64,000 nucleotides of DNA, taken from Siphonodentalium dalli (taxonomy: Eukaryota > Mollusca > Scaphopoda > Gadilida > Siphonodentaliidae). Positions 11,150-22,599 of the stretch are shown one piece after another (position 1 is the stretch's first letter; the number at the start of each line of letters is the position of its first letter). The position numbers and the translations under genes are program-made. The DNA is taken from assembly GCA_032622095.1 (NCBI GenBank), contig CP136064.1, positions 274,681,614 through 274,745,613 on the forward strand. The letters are read 5' to 3'. Below the pieces are notes generated by a model. It was not told the DNA's origin and did no database searches. It saw only the letters and a program-made list of their open reading frames with translations.

Positions 11150-11535
11150 ACTATTACAGCTATATTTAGCTATTATCGTTATATTTAGCCATTATAGTTA
11201 CATTTAGCCATTATAGTTATATTTAGCTATTATCGTTATATTTAGCTATTATCATTATATTTAGCTATTATAGTTATATTTAGCTATTATCCTTATATTT
11301 AGCTATTATCCTTATATTTAGCTATTATAGTTATATTTAACTATTATAGTTATATTTAGCTAATACGTTATATTTAGCCATTATAGTTATATTTAGCTAT
11401 TATAGTTATATTTAGCTATTATAGTTATATTTAGCTATTATAGTTATATTTAGCTATTATAGTTATATATAGCTATTATCGTTATATTTAGCCATTATAG
11501 TTATATTTAGCCATTATAGTTATATTTAGCTATAC
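11150..11535. repeat. 19-bp minisatellite, about 20 copies
   Basis: Unit TATAGTTATATTTAGCTAT with point variants (TATCG, TATCC, AGCC). Copy A of the same element at 7031-7080 has only two units, so the array length is variable between copies. Confidence 0.9.
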
Positions 11536-12580
11536 GTTTGAGTATTCGATAAAATAGGGACAATCCAAAACCATATCTCACTAACAGTATAAACCCTTTG
11601 TATACTAAGAGGGACTTCGAGATCGGCTGCAGCTTCGGTCACAGCCGATATCGGAAATAAGTCTGCGCATGTCCAGAGTAATCTCGAACGACGATGACCG
11701 CGGCTGCAGCCGCAATGAATGCCACTTTCAGTATCCAATATAAACAACATGAATTCCTGTAATTTAATCAGCGAATTTGAGGGTTTGGTCTCATAAAATA
11801 CATAGGGTTGTCTGTTGAGCAGACCCAATGCTGTATATTTTATACTTTAAGAGCATCACTAAACATTATTTTATATAGGCCTAGGCATATAAAAAGTCGA
11901 ATTAACTATAAACTCCACCTTTCCAACAATAGTTTAAAGACATATTATGCACTTGTTCGGGTACGTAAAACTGGTAAGTTAGTATTCAGGCACCATGTCA
12001 TCAGGGGGGAATGTAGCATTCTAATAACATAACCGAAAACCAGAAGCATATCGACTGTATCACTCCAAAGAAAACATCGTCTGAACTATGCTCAAATGTA
12101 AATATTTACTTCCAAATTCGGGACGCAACTATCGGCGATAAACTTACGAAAATGATTTCGCCATCGAGAGTCACTGCATTTCATTAATATATAAGAAAGG
12201 CGGTGTGTTGTCAATTTGGATATAGCATTTGTAAAATATAACTACTTTGAGGAAGATTATTCACCATTTCTATTTGATCACCCTACTGGAGTGTTTAACA
12301 AGACTTTAATAAAATTAGATAGATAAGTATTTCCGTAAAACAACCATCTGAACCAAAGATAAAAATCGACATGTATCCACAACACATCCACTTTGTTCAT
12401 TTATTCAATCTTGACCGCCTTTTTCATTTATTTAGTGTCCGCTAGTTTGGATTTGATAGGTAGAACGGGAACTCGCAACCAGGAATTGGTGGAAAAGTGA
12501 CGTCATATATCCTGGTCATCGATAACTGCGAGGTCCCATCTCCCGCTGTAACTAGCTGGGGACGATTTAGAAGTAACTCC
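11536..12580. other. Intergenic sequence, no gene recognised
   Basis: Short frames only. A GC-richer patch near 11615-11720 contains GGCTGCAGC twice in inverted context (CGGCTGCAGC...GCGGCTGCAGCCGC). Confidence 0.4.
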
Positions 12581-12582
12581 AA

Positions 12583-13782
12583 AACATCATTGGTGAGTAG
12601 TTATCCCTTAGGAAATGTTAAGAGAATAAGTTTAACTCTCTCTATACTAAACATAATTGGTGAGTAGTTATCTCATAAGAACTGTTCAGATATAGAGGAT
12701 CTCACATGAGTTTCTATTTTATACGGAATTTATCAACCGAGTTCACTAAATTCGATTTGAGCCGAGGTTTACCGAGGCTCAAATAGAATTTAGTGGACGA
12801 GGTTGATAAATTACGTATAAAATAGGACGAGTGTGAGATACCTTTTATCACATGATCAAATAAACCCGACGCAACGCGAAATATTCATAGAAAACAACAA
12901 TCATAAACTACAGCGATCGCAAGTTATTTGAAGAACGCCGTGACGTCATCGCACGCGCTGATATTAAACGTGTCTATTACCGATAATTATGAAACTGCTT
13001 TTATGGCCAAATTATGTGATAAAATAAGTTTAACCCTTTCTATACTAAAGCCTCAGTAATGACTAGTTATCACATATGAAATGTTTAACCCTTTCTATTC
13101 TAAAGTGTCATTGGTGAGTAGCTATCCCATTGGAAATTATCAGATAATGAGCTTAACTCTCTCTATACTAAAGCATCATTGGTGAGTAGTTATCCCATAG
13201 GAAATGTCCAGATTATAAGTTTAACCATTTCCATTCTAAAGCGTCATTGGTGAGTAATTATCCCATCCATTGGAAATGATCAGATAATGAGTTTAACTCT
13301 CTCTATACAAAAGCATCATTGGTGAGTAGTTATCCCATATGAAATGTTCAGATAATAAGTTTAACCCTTTCCATTCTAAAGCGTCATTGGTGAGTAATTA
13401 TCCCATTGGAAATGATGAGATAATGAGTTTAACTCTCTCTATACTAAAGCATCATTGGTGAGTAGTTATCCCATATGTAATGTTCAGATAATAAGTTTAA
13501 CCCTTTCTATTCTAAAGCGTCATTGGTGAGTAATTATCCTATTGGAAATGATGAGATAATGAGTTTAACTCTCTCTCTATACTAAAGCATCATTGGTGAG
13601 TAGTTATCCCATATGTAATGTTCAGATAATAAGTTTAACCCTTTCTATTCTAAAGCGTCATTGATGAGTAATTATCCCATTGGAAATGATCAGATAACGA
13701 GCTTAACTCTCTCTATACTAAAACACAATTGATGAGTAGTTATCCTATAGGAAATGTTCAGATAATATGTTCAACAAACGAC
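12583..13782. repeat. 68-bp satellite block 2
   Basis: About a dozen copies of the same unit as 9860-10270, in two alternating subtypes: one with TAAAGCGTCATTGGTGAGTAA and ATTGGAAATGATCAG, the other with AAGCATCATTGGTGAGTAG and CCATATG. This gives a 136-bp higher-order period over part of the block. It is interrupted by the foldback-bearing insert near 12692-13025. Confidence 0.9.
12692..13025. mobile_element. Insert with foldback inside the satellite
   Basis: The satellite unit is broken after GTTCAGAT and resumes at ATAAGTTTAACCC. The insert begins with TAGAGGATCTC, then a foldback (12701-12837), then about 190 bp of unique sequence. As at 8359-9099, the foldback sits at one end of the inserted DNA. 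CGAG at about 12746, 12768, 12778, 12798 and 12827 all reads in one direction while the stems are inverted. Confidence 0.65.
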
Positions 13783-13965
13783 CATGTGTTGTTTGTTGAT
13801 CTTATATTATCTAAACATTTCCCACAATAAATATGGCTCCGTCTGCATTTTTATTTATCTTTCGTCTGCTTGTATCACATTAACATCCCTCCAAATCAAT
13901 ACCAGACCATTCCGATGTATACTTTTTAACTGACTGGGAGAATCCATTTAGTATAGAAAGGGTTA
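13783..13965. repeat. Partial copy of repeat family R
   Basis: Shares GTTCAACAAACG..., ACATCCCTCCAAAT and TTTTTAACTGACTG with copies A and B. The satellite blocks at 9.9 and 12.6 kb both end in this sequence, so the 68-bp array and family R are probably parts of one element. Confidence 0.6.
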
Positions 13966-14633
13966 AAAATCTATGTTGCAGTAATTCGGTACAATATGTT
14001 TGCAGTGTTTTTATGACGACATAACATGTTTCGATCATGCCATTTTTATAGGATTACATATGAATAAATACTTAATCGGAGGGGTGATTATATATTATTC
14101 AATATCTAATCCAAACCACAGGGGACACATGTGCCGGATTTATACATTAAATCAAAGATATGTTTAGATTAATCTTAGGATTGATCGACGATTAATTTTG
14201 ATTAAGAAGAAGTGTTTTTAATACTGATTTTAGGATTAATCAAGGGCTAATATTGACTGAGAGGAAGTGTTTTTAATATTGATCTTAGGATTAATCAAGT
14301 GTTAATATTGACTAAATAATGGATATATTTAAAGAAGAGTTTTTAAAAATTTAATCTGGGCAGGATTATATATATGTTTTTGTATCTAACGCGATGCGAT
14401 GCGATGCGAATGATTAATCATGACGGCGCATAATAATGATTTCAATTAAAATTCAATTAGTCTAAATATTTGTTATGAAGAAACGATTGTGTCGTCATGT
14501 TAACGTTAATTGTGAAGAGTGAAATTTGGCTGTGCAACGTGGATGCGCGATCACAAAAACAGGGAAAAGGTGGATTTGTAAAATTCAACAATAATAGTTT
14601 AATTCATGATGTGCCGGACTTGATCATATTCGA
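13966..14633. other. Intergenic sequence, no gene recognised
   Basis: No supported coding region. Near 14170-14310 a diverged motif of about 55 bp (TTAGGATTAATC, GATTAAGAAGAAGTG, TTTTTAATA) is repeated about three times. Confidence 0.4.
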
Positions 14634-14770
14634 ATCATGCTACTATCTCATGCTACTATCTCATGCTACTATCTCATGCTACTATCTCATGCTACTATCT
14701 CATGCTACTATCTCATGCTACTATCTCATGCTACTATCTCATGCTACTATCTCATGCTACTATCTCATGC
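14634..14770. repeat. 13-bp minisatellite, about 10 copies
   Basis: Perfect tandem copies of CATGCTACTATCT. Because 13 is not a multiple of 3, the open frame across it is an array effect. It lies just beyond the predicted polyadenylation signal of the PAN-like exon. Confidence 0.95.
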
Positions 14771-14780
14771 TTTTCCGTCA

Positions 14781-14786
14781 TTTATT
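14781..14786 (-). terminator. Candidate polyadenylation signal
   Basis: AATAAA on the minus strand, about 165 bp downstream of the stop codon at 14949. It is the nearest canonical signal after the PAN-like exon. Confidence 0.4.
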
Positions 14787-14948
14787 TCATGAAAATTTCT
14801 GACATATTTCTCTAAATAGCCGTGTTCCGGTCGACTCCATTTTGAAATTCGACGCACGTTTTCATTGCACAGTTCCCGACCACTGCCGCTTTCCACACAA
14901 GGGCATGTTATATGATAGAATCAGAAGTTGCACTCGCTACACGTAGCT

Positions 14949-15169
14949 CTATTTTCTCTCAAAGCATTTGTGTCCAGCCGGACAGTTTTCAGAGCCAACG
15001 CCGAATGCGGCAAGCTTCATGTAGCACGAGCCACCATCCTTGGCGAATGCGATCATTGAACAGTTATTCTGTGAGCAGGTCGATCCACAGTGAATCCGCG
15101 ACCTGGCGACGAACTGCCCCAGATCCAAGGCGACATAGAATGTTCCTGTGTTGAGGACGTAGTTGTTCC
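14949..15169 (-). CDS. PAN/apple-like domain, 3'-terminal exon
   Basis: On the minus strand TTTTATTTCAG is a clear acceptor, giving an exon that opens GNNYVLNTGTFYVAL and ends ...HKCFERK before a stop (about 73 codons). The core CGSTCSQNNCSMIAFAKDGG followed by SCYMK matches the PAN/apple layout, where paired cysteines surround a C..C...C..FAF...C pattern; this family mediates protein or carbohydrate contacts in secreted proteins. The entry phase is 1, which fits the donor of the lectin-like exon at 36710. The open frame continues upstream to an in-frame ATG, but that part is intron. A polyadenylation signal follows at 14781-14786. Confidence 0.6.
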
Positions 15170-15234
15170 CTGAAATAAAACCAAATAATATTAACACTTT
15201 CATGACTGGAGCTGCGCTGGTGCAGCATTAATTA

Positions 15235-15411
15235 CCCTGTGCCAGTGCATTCTCTTATATATGCGAATCTCCCATAGGGAGCCTCGATTGTATAAGAGAA
15301 TGCACTGGCTTACAAGATCAAGGTAAATATTGTTAGTTCGAAGCATTCTCCTATATATGCGAGGCGCCCTGTGGGAGACTCGCATATATAAGAGAATACA
15401 TTGACACAGGG
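15235..15411. mobile_element. Double-hairpin MITE, copy 2
   Basis: Starts CCCTGTGCCAGTGCATTCTC and ends with the reverse complement ACACAGGG. It has the same four-block layout as copy 1, but the tags in each hairpin differ (CTCCCATAGGGAG). It lies in the predicted intron only 65 bp upstream of the PAN-like exon acceptor. Confidence 0.8.
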
Positions 15412-15599
15412 ATTTCGCAAAATTTCAGGAATATCCAGTCATGAAAGAGTTAAGAGAGACCTGTAGCCATCCTTAACTCGGGTAATTGGATAGGTCTATG
15501 AGTAATCTTTCTTGACACGGAGAAAGTGAGTAAATGTTACCCAAAATACATTTCAAATTAAGGATGGTTTTGCCGGCCGTCTCCGCCGCCGACCTCGTG

Positions 15600-15914
15600 G
15601 TGAGCATTTACCATAACTTCCACCGTCACCAGACCCGGATGCAGCGGAGGACTTCAATCCACGGACACCGAGACCCCCCCTGCTCATACCGTAGAAGGGG
15701 ATCCTACGTCATTGGCATAGCAACAGATGGTGGAAGAAGCAGCACGCAGAATACAATGCAGAATAAAAGACGTTGAGGAATATCAACAGAAACACTCTGA
15801 AGAAGAATCAGAAAGAAGGAGAATAGTCGAGCAGCTTAATGCAGAAATATCAGCGTCACAACATACACCCCCTTCCTCGGGAGAGAAAAATCCAAAGAAG
15901 AAAAGAAAAAAATA
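15600..15914 (+). pseudogene. Degraded coding fragment, basic coiled-coil tail
   Basis: One frame from about 15600 reads as protein with a single stop just before MVEEAARRIQ (15727). The part after it (62 residues) is rich in E, R and K with a coiled-coil-like stretch EEYQQKHSEEESERRRIVEQ, and ends PPSSGEKNPKKKRKK, a lysine-rich tail that could be a nuclear signal. The stop TAG may have been CAG. Alternatively AACAG at 15722-15726 is a splice acceptor and the 62-residue piece is a true terminal exon. The family is not recognised. Confidence 0.35.
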
Positions 15915-17047
15915 ACTAAAACATCAAAATTCTTTTCTTTTTGTAGCTTGTTCAAATTAAGGGCAAAAAATGAGGGATGACCACGCCAGGGTTAGCCACC
16001 CCCAAATCACATTCGCAAAAAAAATAAACTAGTCTCCTAAAATGTATGGTATTGATTGACAGATATTTTTGCCATTGGCAAATTTGGCAAGTGGCAGCGC
16101 GAACCTACATATTATTCAAGACCCCCTTCCACGTTACAAAGTAGTACAAGGCAAACAATAACATGTTAAATAATTCAAGAGATCTATATTTGATGACACT
16201 AAACGAGATGGACAGAACAATAAACTCATGTGAGATAACAATCGGTGGCCCTGGGTGGCCACACATTTTTTAAATGCTATGAATATATATTGAATTTAGG
16301 GGCGTTGCTATGAATTGAAATGGAATCCTTCGCGATACACCGCTGGTGACATCGATGCCATTGTTCGGATAAATGGGCTAAATTTGTCAGGTTCTGGAGC
16401 GATGGTAATTCGAGGGGAAAGTCTATTGTTCGCCTTGTGCTTTGTGTAGTACCTTTTAGCGTAAAACAGGTAGTTATATAGAGACGGCATATATGTGCAG
16501 TGCAAAAATGTCCAGCGGAGCACGTTAAAGCGCCATGTGTTGTAGACTGATCTTTCAAGGTTACAAGGCGTTGCCCAGGTCAAATGGCGTGAGACCCTCT
16601 GCTGTGGACAATTGGTTGGAATAGAGAGTACTCTTGCTCAAAAGTTACACGTATTCTCATAAATTGCAAATCCAAATGGCATCACAACGCCATTCCTATA
16701 CATAGATTATAAGTAATGGCTCACCTTGTCGCAGTGATTAATATTTTGTTTATCGCGATTAATTCGTCCCACCAATAAAGAAATATTTATTTATTTACAA
16801 CTGTGCGTACTTCAGAAGTTATCATTTTTTAAATTGTATAGTCGACGTGGTTGGAACTGTCGTTTGTTTGTTTTTTTGTAAATATTTTTATTGGGATCAA
16901 AAACATGAACATCATAAACACATTAGTTCGCAAAAATAAAAGACGACAATTGGGTTTTACATAGATATGTATAAATAAGTCAAATGGTTAGACTAAGATT
17001 TTGAGGTCACCTGGTTATCTCCATGCAGATATAGATGTTTAAAAGAC
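15915..17047. other. Intergenic sequence with one dispersed-repeat fragment
   Basis: Near 16065-16115 the sequence TTGCCATTGGCAAATTTGGC, then AAGTGGCAGCGCGAAC, is the reverse complement of part of 59885-59940. No gene recognised; two overlapping minus-strand frames at 16277-16583 have no domain. Confidence 0.4.
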
Positions 17048-17257
17048 ATGTCCAGGTGCTCCCCTGTTCGTAGTGCTACACCGGCTAATCATTCTGAGTT
17101 TAAAATAAATAACGCTATATATCAGCTGCATGTGCCAGACACAGAGCGAGATTTTAAGTTGTTTATGTTAGCCTATGAGTTTGTTCGAAAACATGAAAGA
17201 AGTCCTCTGTATCGGGCAGATGTACCTTTGTCAGATGTCAGTACTGGATTATCCTGA
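17048..17257 (+). CDS. Unrecognised 69-residue open frame
   Basis: Reads MSRCSPVRSATPANHSEF... and ends RADVPLSDVSTGLS. Its composition is protein-like (balanced charge, few low-complexity runs), but no domain or splice support is visible. It may be a random frame or a remnant of a transposon gene. Confidence 0.2.
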   Translation: MSRCSPVRSATPANHSEFKINNAIYQLHVPDTERDFKLFMLAYEFVRKHERSPLYRADVPLSDVSTGLS

Positions 17258-17309
17258 AACCTGACCTGCTACTGACTTTGATTTCTTTTATCTCAGAAGA
17301 AACTATATG

Positions 17310-19010
17310 TGACTGCATTATAACATACCACCCTTTGACGGTTCAAGGTCCCCTATTATGCATAGTATGCCAGTTGAGAAGAATAATTGTTCAAGTGACT
17401 TACTTCGGGCACCATTAGTTTTGTAGAGGTTGTCAGATTGGAATACTAAAATCTCATTAGAACGAAGTATGGAGATGACTAAATATAACACCTCTCTCCC
17501 TGACCCTTGTATCATTGGAGAAGAACGTGTATGAATATGGTGGAAATTATTGCTAAACAGTGTCCCCCTCCCCATTCATGGCTCGAACGGCACCACTTTT
17601 GACATATTTAAACGACGAATTAGACTCATGTATAATGGAGATTATTTGTATCAATTTGTTGGAAATCGGCTCTAAATTTTTTATAATGATCAATTTTTGT
17701 TCCCCTTTTCCCTGGAGCGGCATCATATCACGGAGATGAATATGTATATGTTTGGCGGAAATTGGCGACAAAACTAATTTGATAATTTTTGCTGCCCTTC
17801 CCTTTTCTGCCCTTGCTACCAACAGAGTCACTTAAGACAATTTTTAACCCGAACCGTTATCCTCCTCGTAAAAAGGTACCCCTGTTAAACCCCTTTGGTT
17901 CCTCGTAAAGGTATATAGAACACAGACAGACATTCGCAAATAGAGGCACCAAATTACAGCGTCTTTAACCGACGCGAGTTGATTCCTAGTATCATTGGAG
18001 AAGAACGCCTATATATACATGTAAATATGAATTTGGTGGAAATTGGCGCTAAACACATTTTTATCAGTTTTGGTGACCATCCTCTCCCTATCCCTGACTC
18101 AAGCGGTCCCAAATTTGACATCTTTAAACCACTCAATTAGATCTATTATGAAGATATATTTACATATATACAATTGGTGGAGACCAGCGACTAAACAAAT
18201 TCGTATCAAATTTAGTGCTCTCACCCAAACGGCACCAATTTGGCATATTTAAACCACACAATTAGATTCCTCGTATCACGGAAAAGAATAAGCATCAATT
18301 TGTCGAAAAATCAGCGCCGCAAACAATATTTTTTTATACAATTTTTACATGCGATACCCCTGACTCGAACTGCCCCACCTGACATTTTTAAACCACACAA
18401 TTAGACTCCTGATATCATGGAAATTATCTCTCATCCAAACATCACAAATTTGGCGTCTTTAATTTCTCACGATTATATTCTTCTTATAATGGAGAGGAAT
18501 GTGTATCATTTGGTGGAAATCAGAGCTAAAATTAATGTTATCAATGTTGGCCCTCTCCTCTTCGGTGCACCCCTGACTCGAATGACGCCACTTTTGACAG
18601 TTCAACGCACCATTAGATATAGACTTCTGATATGATGGAGCGGCACCAACTTGGCGTCTTTTAATAACACAATTAGATTCCATGTATGATGGAGAAGAAT
18701 GTGTATCAATTTGGTGGAAATCGGCGCTAAAATATGTTTATTTTGTTGCCCTCTCCCCTCCCGTGCACCCCTGACTCGAACGGCGCCACTCTGGACATCT
18801 TTAAATCACACCATTTTATTTATCATATTATGGAGATGATTATGTATACATTCTGTGGAAATCGGCGACAATAAATGTTGCTGGCCCTCGGTCTTCTCTG
18901 CCCCTGACAACAACATAGTCACTTTAGAAAATTCTAACCTGCACCATTATCTTCCTCTAGATGGTCCCCGGTGAATTTCTATAGAACACAGACAGACATT
19001 CTCAAATATT
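17310..19010. repeat. Degenerate tandem array, unit about 150-190 bp
   Basis: About eight diverged units carrying CCTGACTCGAACGGC, GACATCTTTAAACCACACAA, ATCATGGAGAAGAATGTGTA and TTGGTGGAAATCGGCGCTAA in that order. Two sub-blocks end in TATAGAACACAGACAGACAT (near 17920 and 18985), the same type of tail as the retroposon-like element at 6.5 kb. The short open frames here are repeat artefacts. Confidence 0.75.
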
Positions 19011-19157
19011 GATATAGATATTATGAGGGTGAAGAGTTGTTTTTGTTATAGTATAGTATAGCATACATTGGTTAGAAGGGATAACGATTATGTCCCTTCT
19101 AAATGATAGATTGAAATTGAGAATTTTTTATAAGTCACGAATGGGACGCCTTCTTAA

Positions 19158-19740
19158 AGGGGTACTGTACGCCATTTTCATTAAATTTCCGGTGACAACA
19201 ACGATCTAATATCGATAATATATAGAAACATAAGTAATTTGAGTCGAAGATGTATTCTGTAAACGCTCAGGTTAATAGGCTATCTTAAAATTTAATAATT
19301 TAAAAGTTAATAATTTGATATAAATTGAATTTATGACTGGAGCCATAAAATGGCGTCAATTAAATTACGAATTTCCGTAATCAAACATAGTAATTGAGGG
19401 ATACTGGATTGTTAAACCGATCGCACACACGATCGCTTAAAATATTATGATGATACGGGGAGAACACTCAAGCCACTCACTGACTAGCGACGATACAATA
19501 ACTTAAATGATTATATGGGACTAGTATGCCTATAATATAACTTTTATTTGATTCATTTGGTTGAAAACTGTACAAAAATTACTCGACAGCGACAATTTGT
19601 ATTTTTGCATTCCGGTAAATTTGTCATCCGTAACACTACTTCGTACTCAACAGACTTTCAAATAATGAAAAAATTGTTACCTTATTCTCCGACTCGGAGA
19701 CTATAGAAACCAACAACAACATTTGGCGTACAGTACCCCT
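19158..19740. mobile_element. piggyBac-like MITE, TTAA target duplication
   Basis: Inverted ends AGGGGTACTGTACGCCA and TGGCGTACAGTACCCCT are flanked by TTAA on both sides (19154-19157 and 19741-19744). TTAA duplication is the hallmark of piggyBac-type transposition. The interior (583 bp) has no transposase. A 27-bp internal stretch near 19249-19276 recurs in both arms of the large inverted repeat (about 40978 and 47748). Confidence 0.85.
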
Positions 19741-19796
19741 TTAACCATACAGAACTCTTAAAAAGTTTTGTTCCTTTTTAATATGTCTGAATTATG

Positions 19797-20372
19797 CCGG
19801 GTAAGCCAGGGGGGGGGGGTGAAAAAAAATTCCGGCACGTATGCCCGGGTGGGTGGGTGGTCAAAGCCACCAACAAGCAATTTTTTCCGCAATTAAAAAA
19901 ATAATTTCCTGCTTGTTTTTTAGTGTTTTGGCAATGAGTTGGGCTTCAAAACCACTTTGAATGAGAGAAATAATGTAATTCTAACTGTAAACTGACTGCA
20001 GGCAGTTATCGTGTTGTATTTTGTTGCAAATTTTGAAATCCAAGATGGCCGCTGGCAGCCATGTTTTTTTGGCCGAATGACCTCAAAATGACTCATTCCT
20101 ATTTACATGTCCATGTTAACATCCATGATAAATAGTATGCACAGAAATTCATATACATCTGTTTACAGTGAATTTCCCCCCGCAAATCTCTGTTTTAGTG
20201 TTAAAAGGGGGGGTGGGTGTCAAAAAATGGTCGGAAACAACTGCCGAAAACGGAAAAAAATTTGGTGGTGGGGGTGGGTGGGTACAAAAAAATGATCGAA
20301 AGGGACAAAATGCCATACGTGCCTGAAATTGTTTTCCGACCCCCCCCCCCCCCCCACCCTGGGTAAGCCTGC
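19797..20372. mobile_element. Inverted-end element with poly-G/poly-C ends
   Basis: The left end CCGGGTAAGCCAGGGGGGGG is mirrored on the right by a 17-C tract, CACCCTGGGTAAGCC and a diverged CATACGTGCC block. The interior carries further GGGTGGGTGGG and its complement. No coding region is seen. The homopolymer runs may be slightly mis-sized. Confidence 0.5.
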
Positions 20373-20749
20373 TATAGTATAATTATGTACATGCCAGGTA
20401 CGCATGCGCCCTAAAAATGGAACAAGGACATTTTCTCTTCTCGCAAAATGATGTTAAGTATAAACAAGACACGGACTTTGATTGCTGGTGTCAGAGCGTG
20501 ACCAAATGTGTACAATGCATATAGCTTTTAACCTTTTAACGGCAAGCCAGAATCATTATTGAGTTGACATAAACTGTCAACAGTTGACGCCGTGTATGTT
20601 TTCAAAGGTGTCCGAGCCACTTCTTGTGGTCAGTTGAGTCGATTTCACACATAAGCTGTCGCCACAAACACTTTCTGAGTACCCTGTCGTTATATAATCG
20701 TGTACATATGTTTTTAGATCAACTTGACGAACTTCAGACGAAGTCAACC
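20373..20749. other. Unannotated sequence
   Basis: No feature recognised. Confidence 0.4.
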
Positions 20750-21590
20750 TTTAACTATTGCCATGGGTCCGTCCGTCCGTCGTCCGTGCGTGTGTCCGTG
20801 AGCAATTTCCTTTGTCTCATCCCACAGGCCGCATCCCTCATCTGATCATTACAAAACTTCGTATGATCTCGGTGGAACCTCTAGACGGGAGCCATCATTT
20901 TTGTCCGAAAAATTTAAAAACATGGCCGCCAGCAGTCATTTTGGATTTCAAATTTGAATCCATCTTCACACCCTGCAGCTCACATTTATTGGAGATATGC
21001 CTTGAAAATGTACAGGTATGTTTAGAATCACCTAATTGTAGCGATTTGTTATGAAAAACATGACAGCCAGAATCCATGTAGTATTTTACTCTTTGCATTC
21101 TCTAAATCATTTGTCACACCAACATACCACATCCCTCGTCCGACCATCACCAAACTTATATATGATATTCAGGGTGACCTCTAGATGGAGTCATCAATTT
21201 TTTCCAATATTCGTTAAAAACATGGCTGCCAGCGGCAATCTTGGATTTTACTCTTTGCAGGACTAGATGCTTGGGCACAACCTAGAGGCCAGAACCCTCA
21301 CCCGATCGTCACCAAACTTCGGGGTGATTTCTAGAGGGGAGCCAACGATATTTTCCAAATTTCGTTAAAAAACATGGTCGCCAGTGGCCATCTTGGATTT
21401 GACTCTTTTCCGACTAAAATCCTGTGGCCCACCAAACTTCATATGGTTCTTTGGGGTAACTTCCAGATTGAAGCTGTCCAATTTTTCCAAAATTTGTTAA
21501 AAAACATGCCGCCTGCAGCCATCTTTGATTTCACATTTGAATCCATCGGCACACCGTGCGGCCCACATTATTGGATAAATGTTTGAAATG
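20750..21590. repeat. Tandem repeat with ACCAAACTTC and AACATGGCCGCC blocks
   Basis: Four to five diverged units of about 150-190 bp, each running ACCAAACTTC, GACCTCTAGANGGGAGCCAT, TTTTTCC, AAAAACATGGCCGCCAG, CATCTTGGATTT. Inverse-oriented relatives occur at 49320-49700 and near 50290. The ATGGCC frames are artefacts of the unit. Confidence 0.8.
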
Positions 21591-22599
21591 AAAATGATTT
21601 CATTTACACAATACATTCCATATACTGAAACTTTTTAAATGTCCTTCTTTAATTATATTGACTGTTCAGCATAAAATTACTAACGCCTCCCTAATTTAAG
21701 ATAGCATGGCATTGACACTTTCATTTAAAAGCGCGACAACTCGAAATTCTCTCGAAAACAAGGCTTTGTTTACTTATAAATCTTGTTGTTTTGACATTCA
21801 ACGGACCTTAATCACACTGGAGATCCGTGAACTCGATTACCGGTTACGCGAACTGAGTACAACGGTCATTTTTTTTAATTTTCACGTCGAAGCTACTGCA
21901 CAAAATCGATGAGTATTAAACAAAACAATGATATTATCCATATCAGATTAATTTAAAAACGTGTGGGAATGAACCATCTATCGGAAGAAGTAATCCATTG
22001 CCGAAACAATGTCTTAATCGTGTCACAAACGAGATTTATATACCTTATTTCTTGAATAATTTCCAAGTTTACGATTTCAATCGTTAGGTGAGACCCTGTC
22101 GGCTGTTCTCTGAATGTATGTTATGTGTCTCCAAATAGGCTAGCATCTCAGCATACTTATATGTTGAACCCAGTTGTTATAACAAGGTGAAAGGCATGTA
22201 TACGGTATGCATTTTGAAATCCAGTATTATTTCTGCAAGAACTCGTACAACGGGTTCGAACACCACGCACTTAGGTTAAGCAAACATGTTTAATAACACG
22301 CACACCGGTTTTCAATATTAGAAAAAAATATTAAACATCCATAAAATGGTCGACATAGAGTATATACCTAAGGGATTTCAGTGTTATGCGCACACAAGGC
22401 GCATTGGTTTAAACAATAGAGTCAGCACTGGGCCTTTCACATAACTGCATAAAAAGACGTCCGTTAATTTTAGTGGACAACTTTACTAAACAGTCAGTAA
22501 ATTGGTGTGTGAATGCATTGCGCGATGCCCAGAAATGCACAAATTTATGTGACGAGATTAAGACTCCCATATAAAAGGGCACAATTGTAATACCATGAC
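21591..22599. other. Unannotated sequence
   Basis: No gene recognised. Small frames lack domains. Confidence 0.4.
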
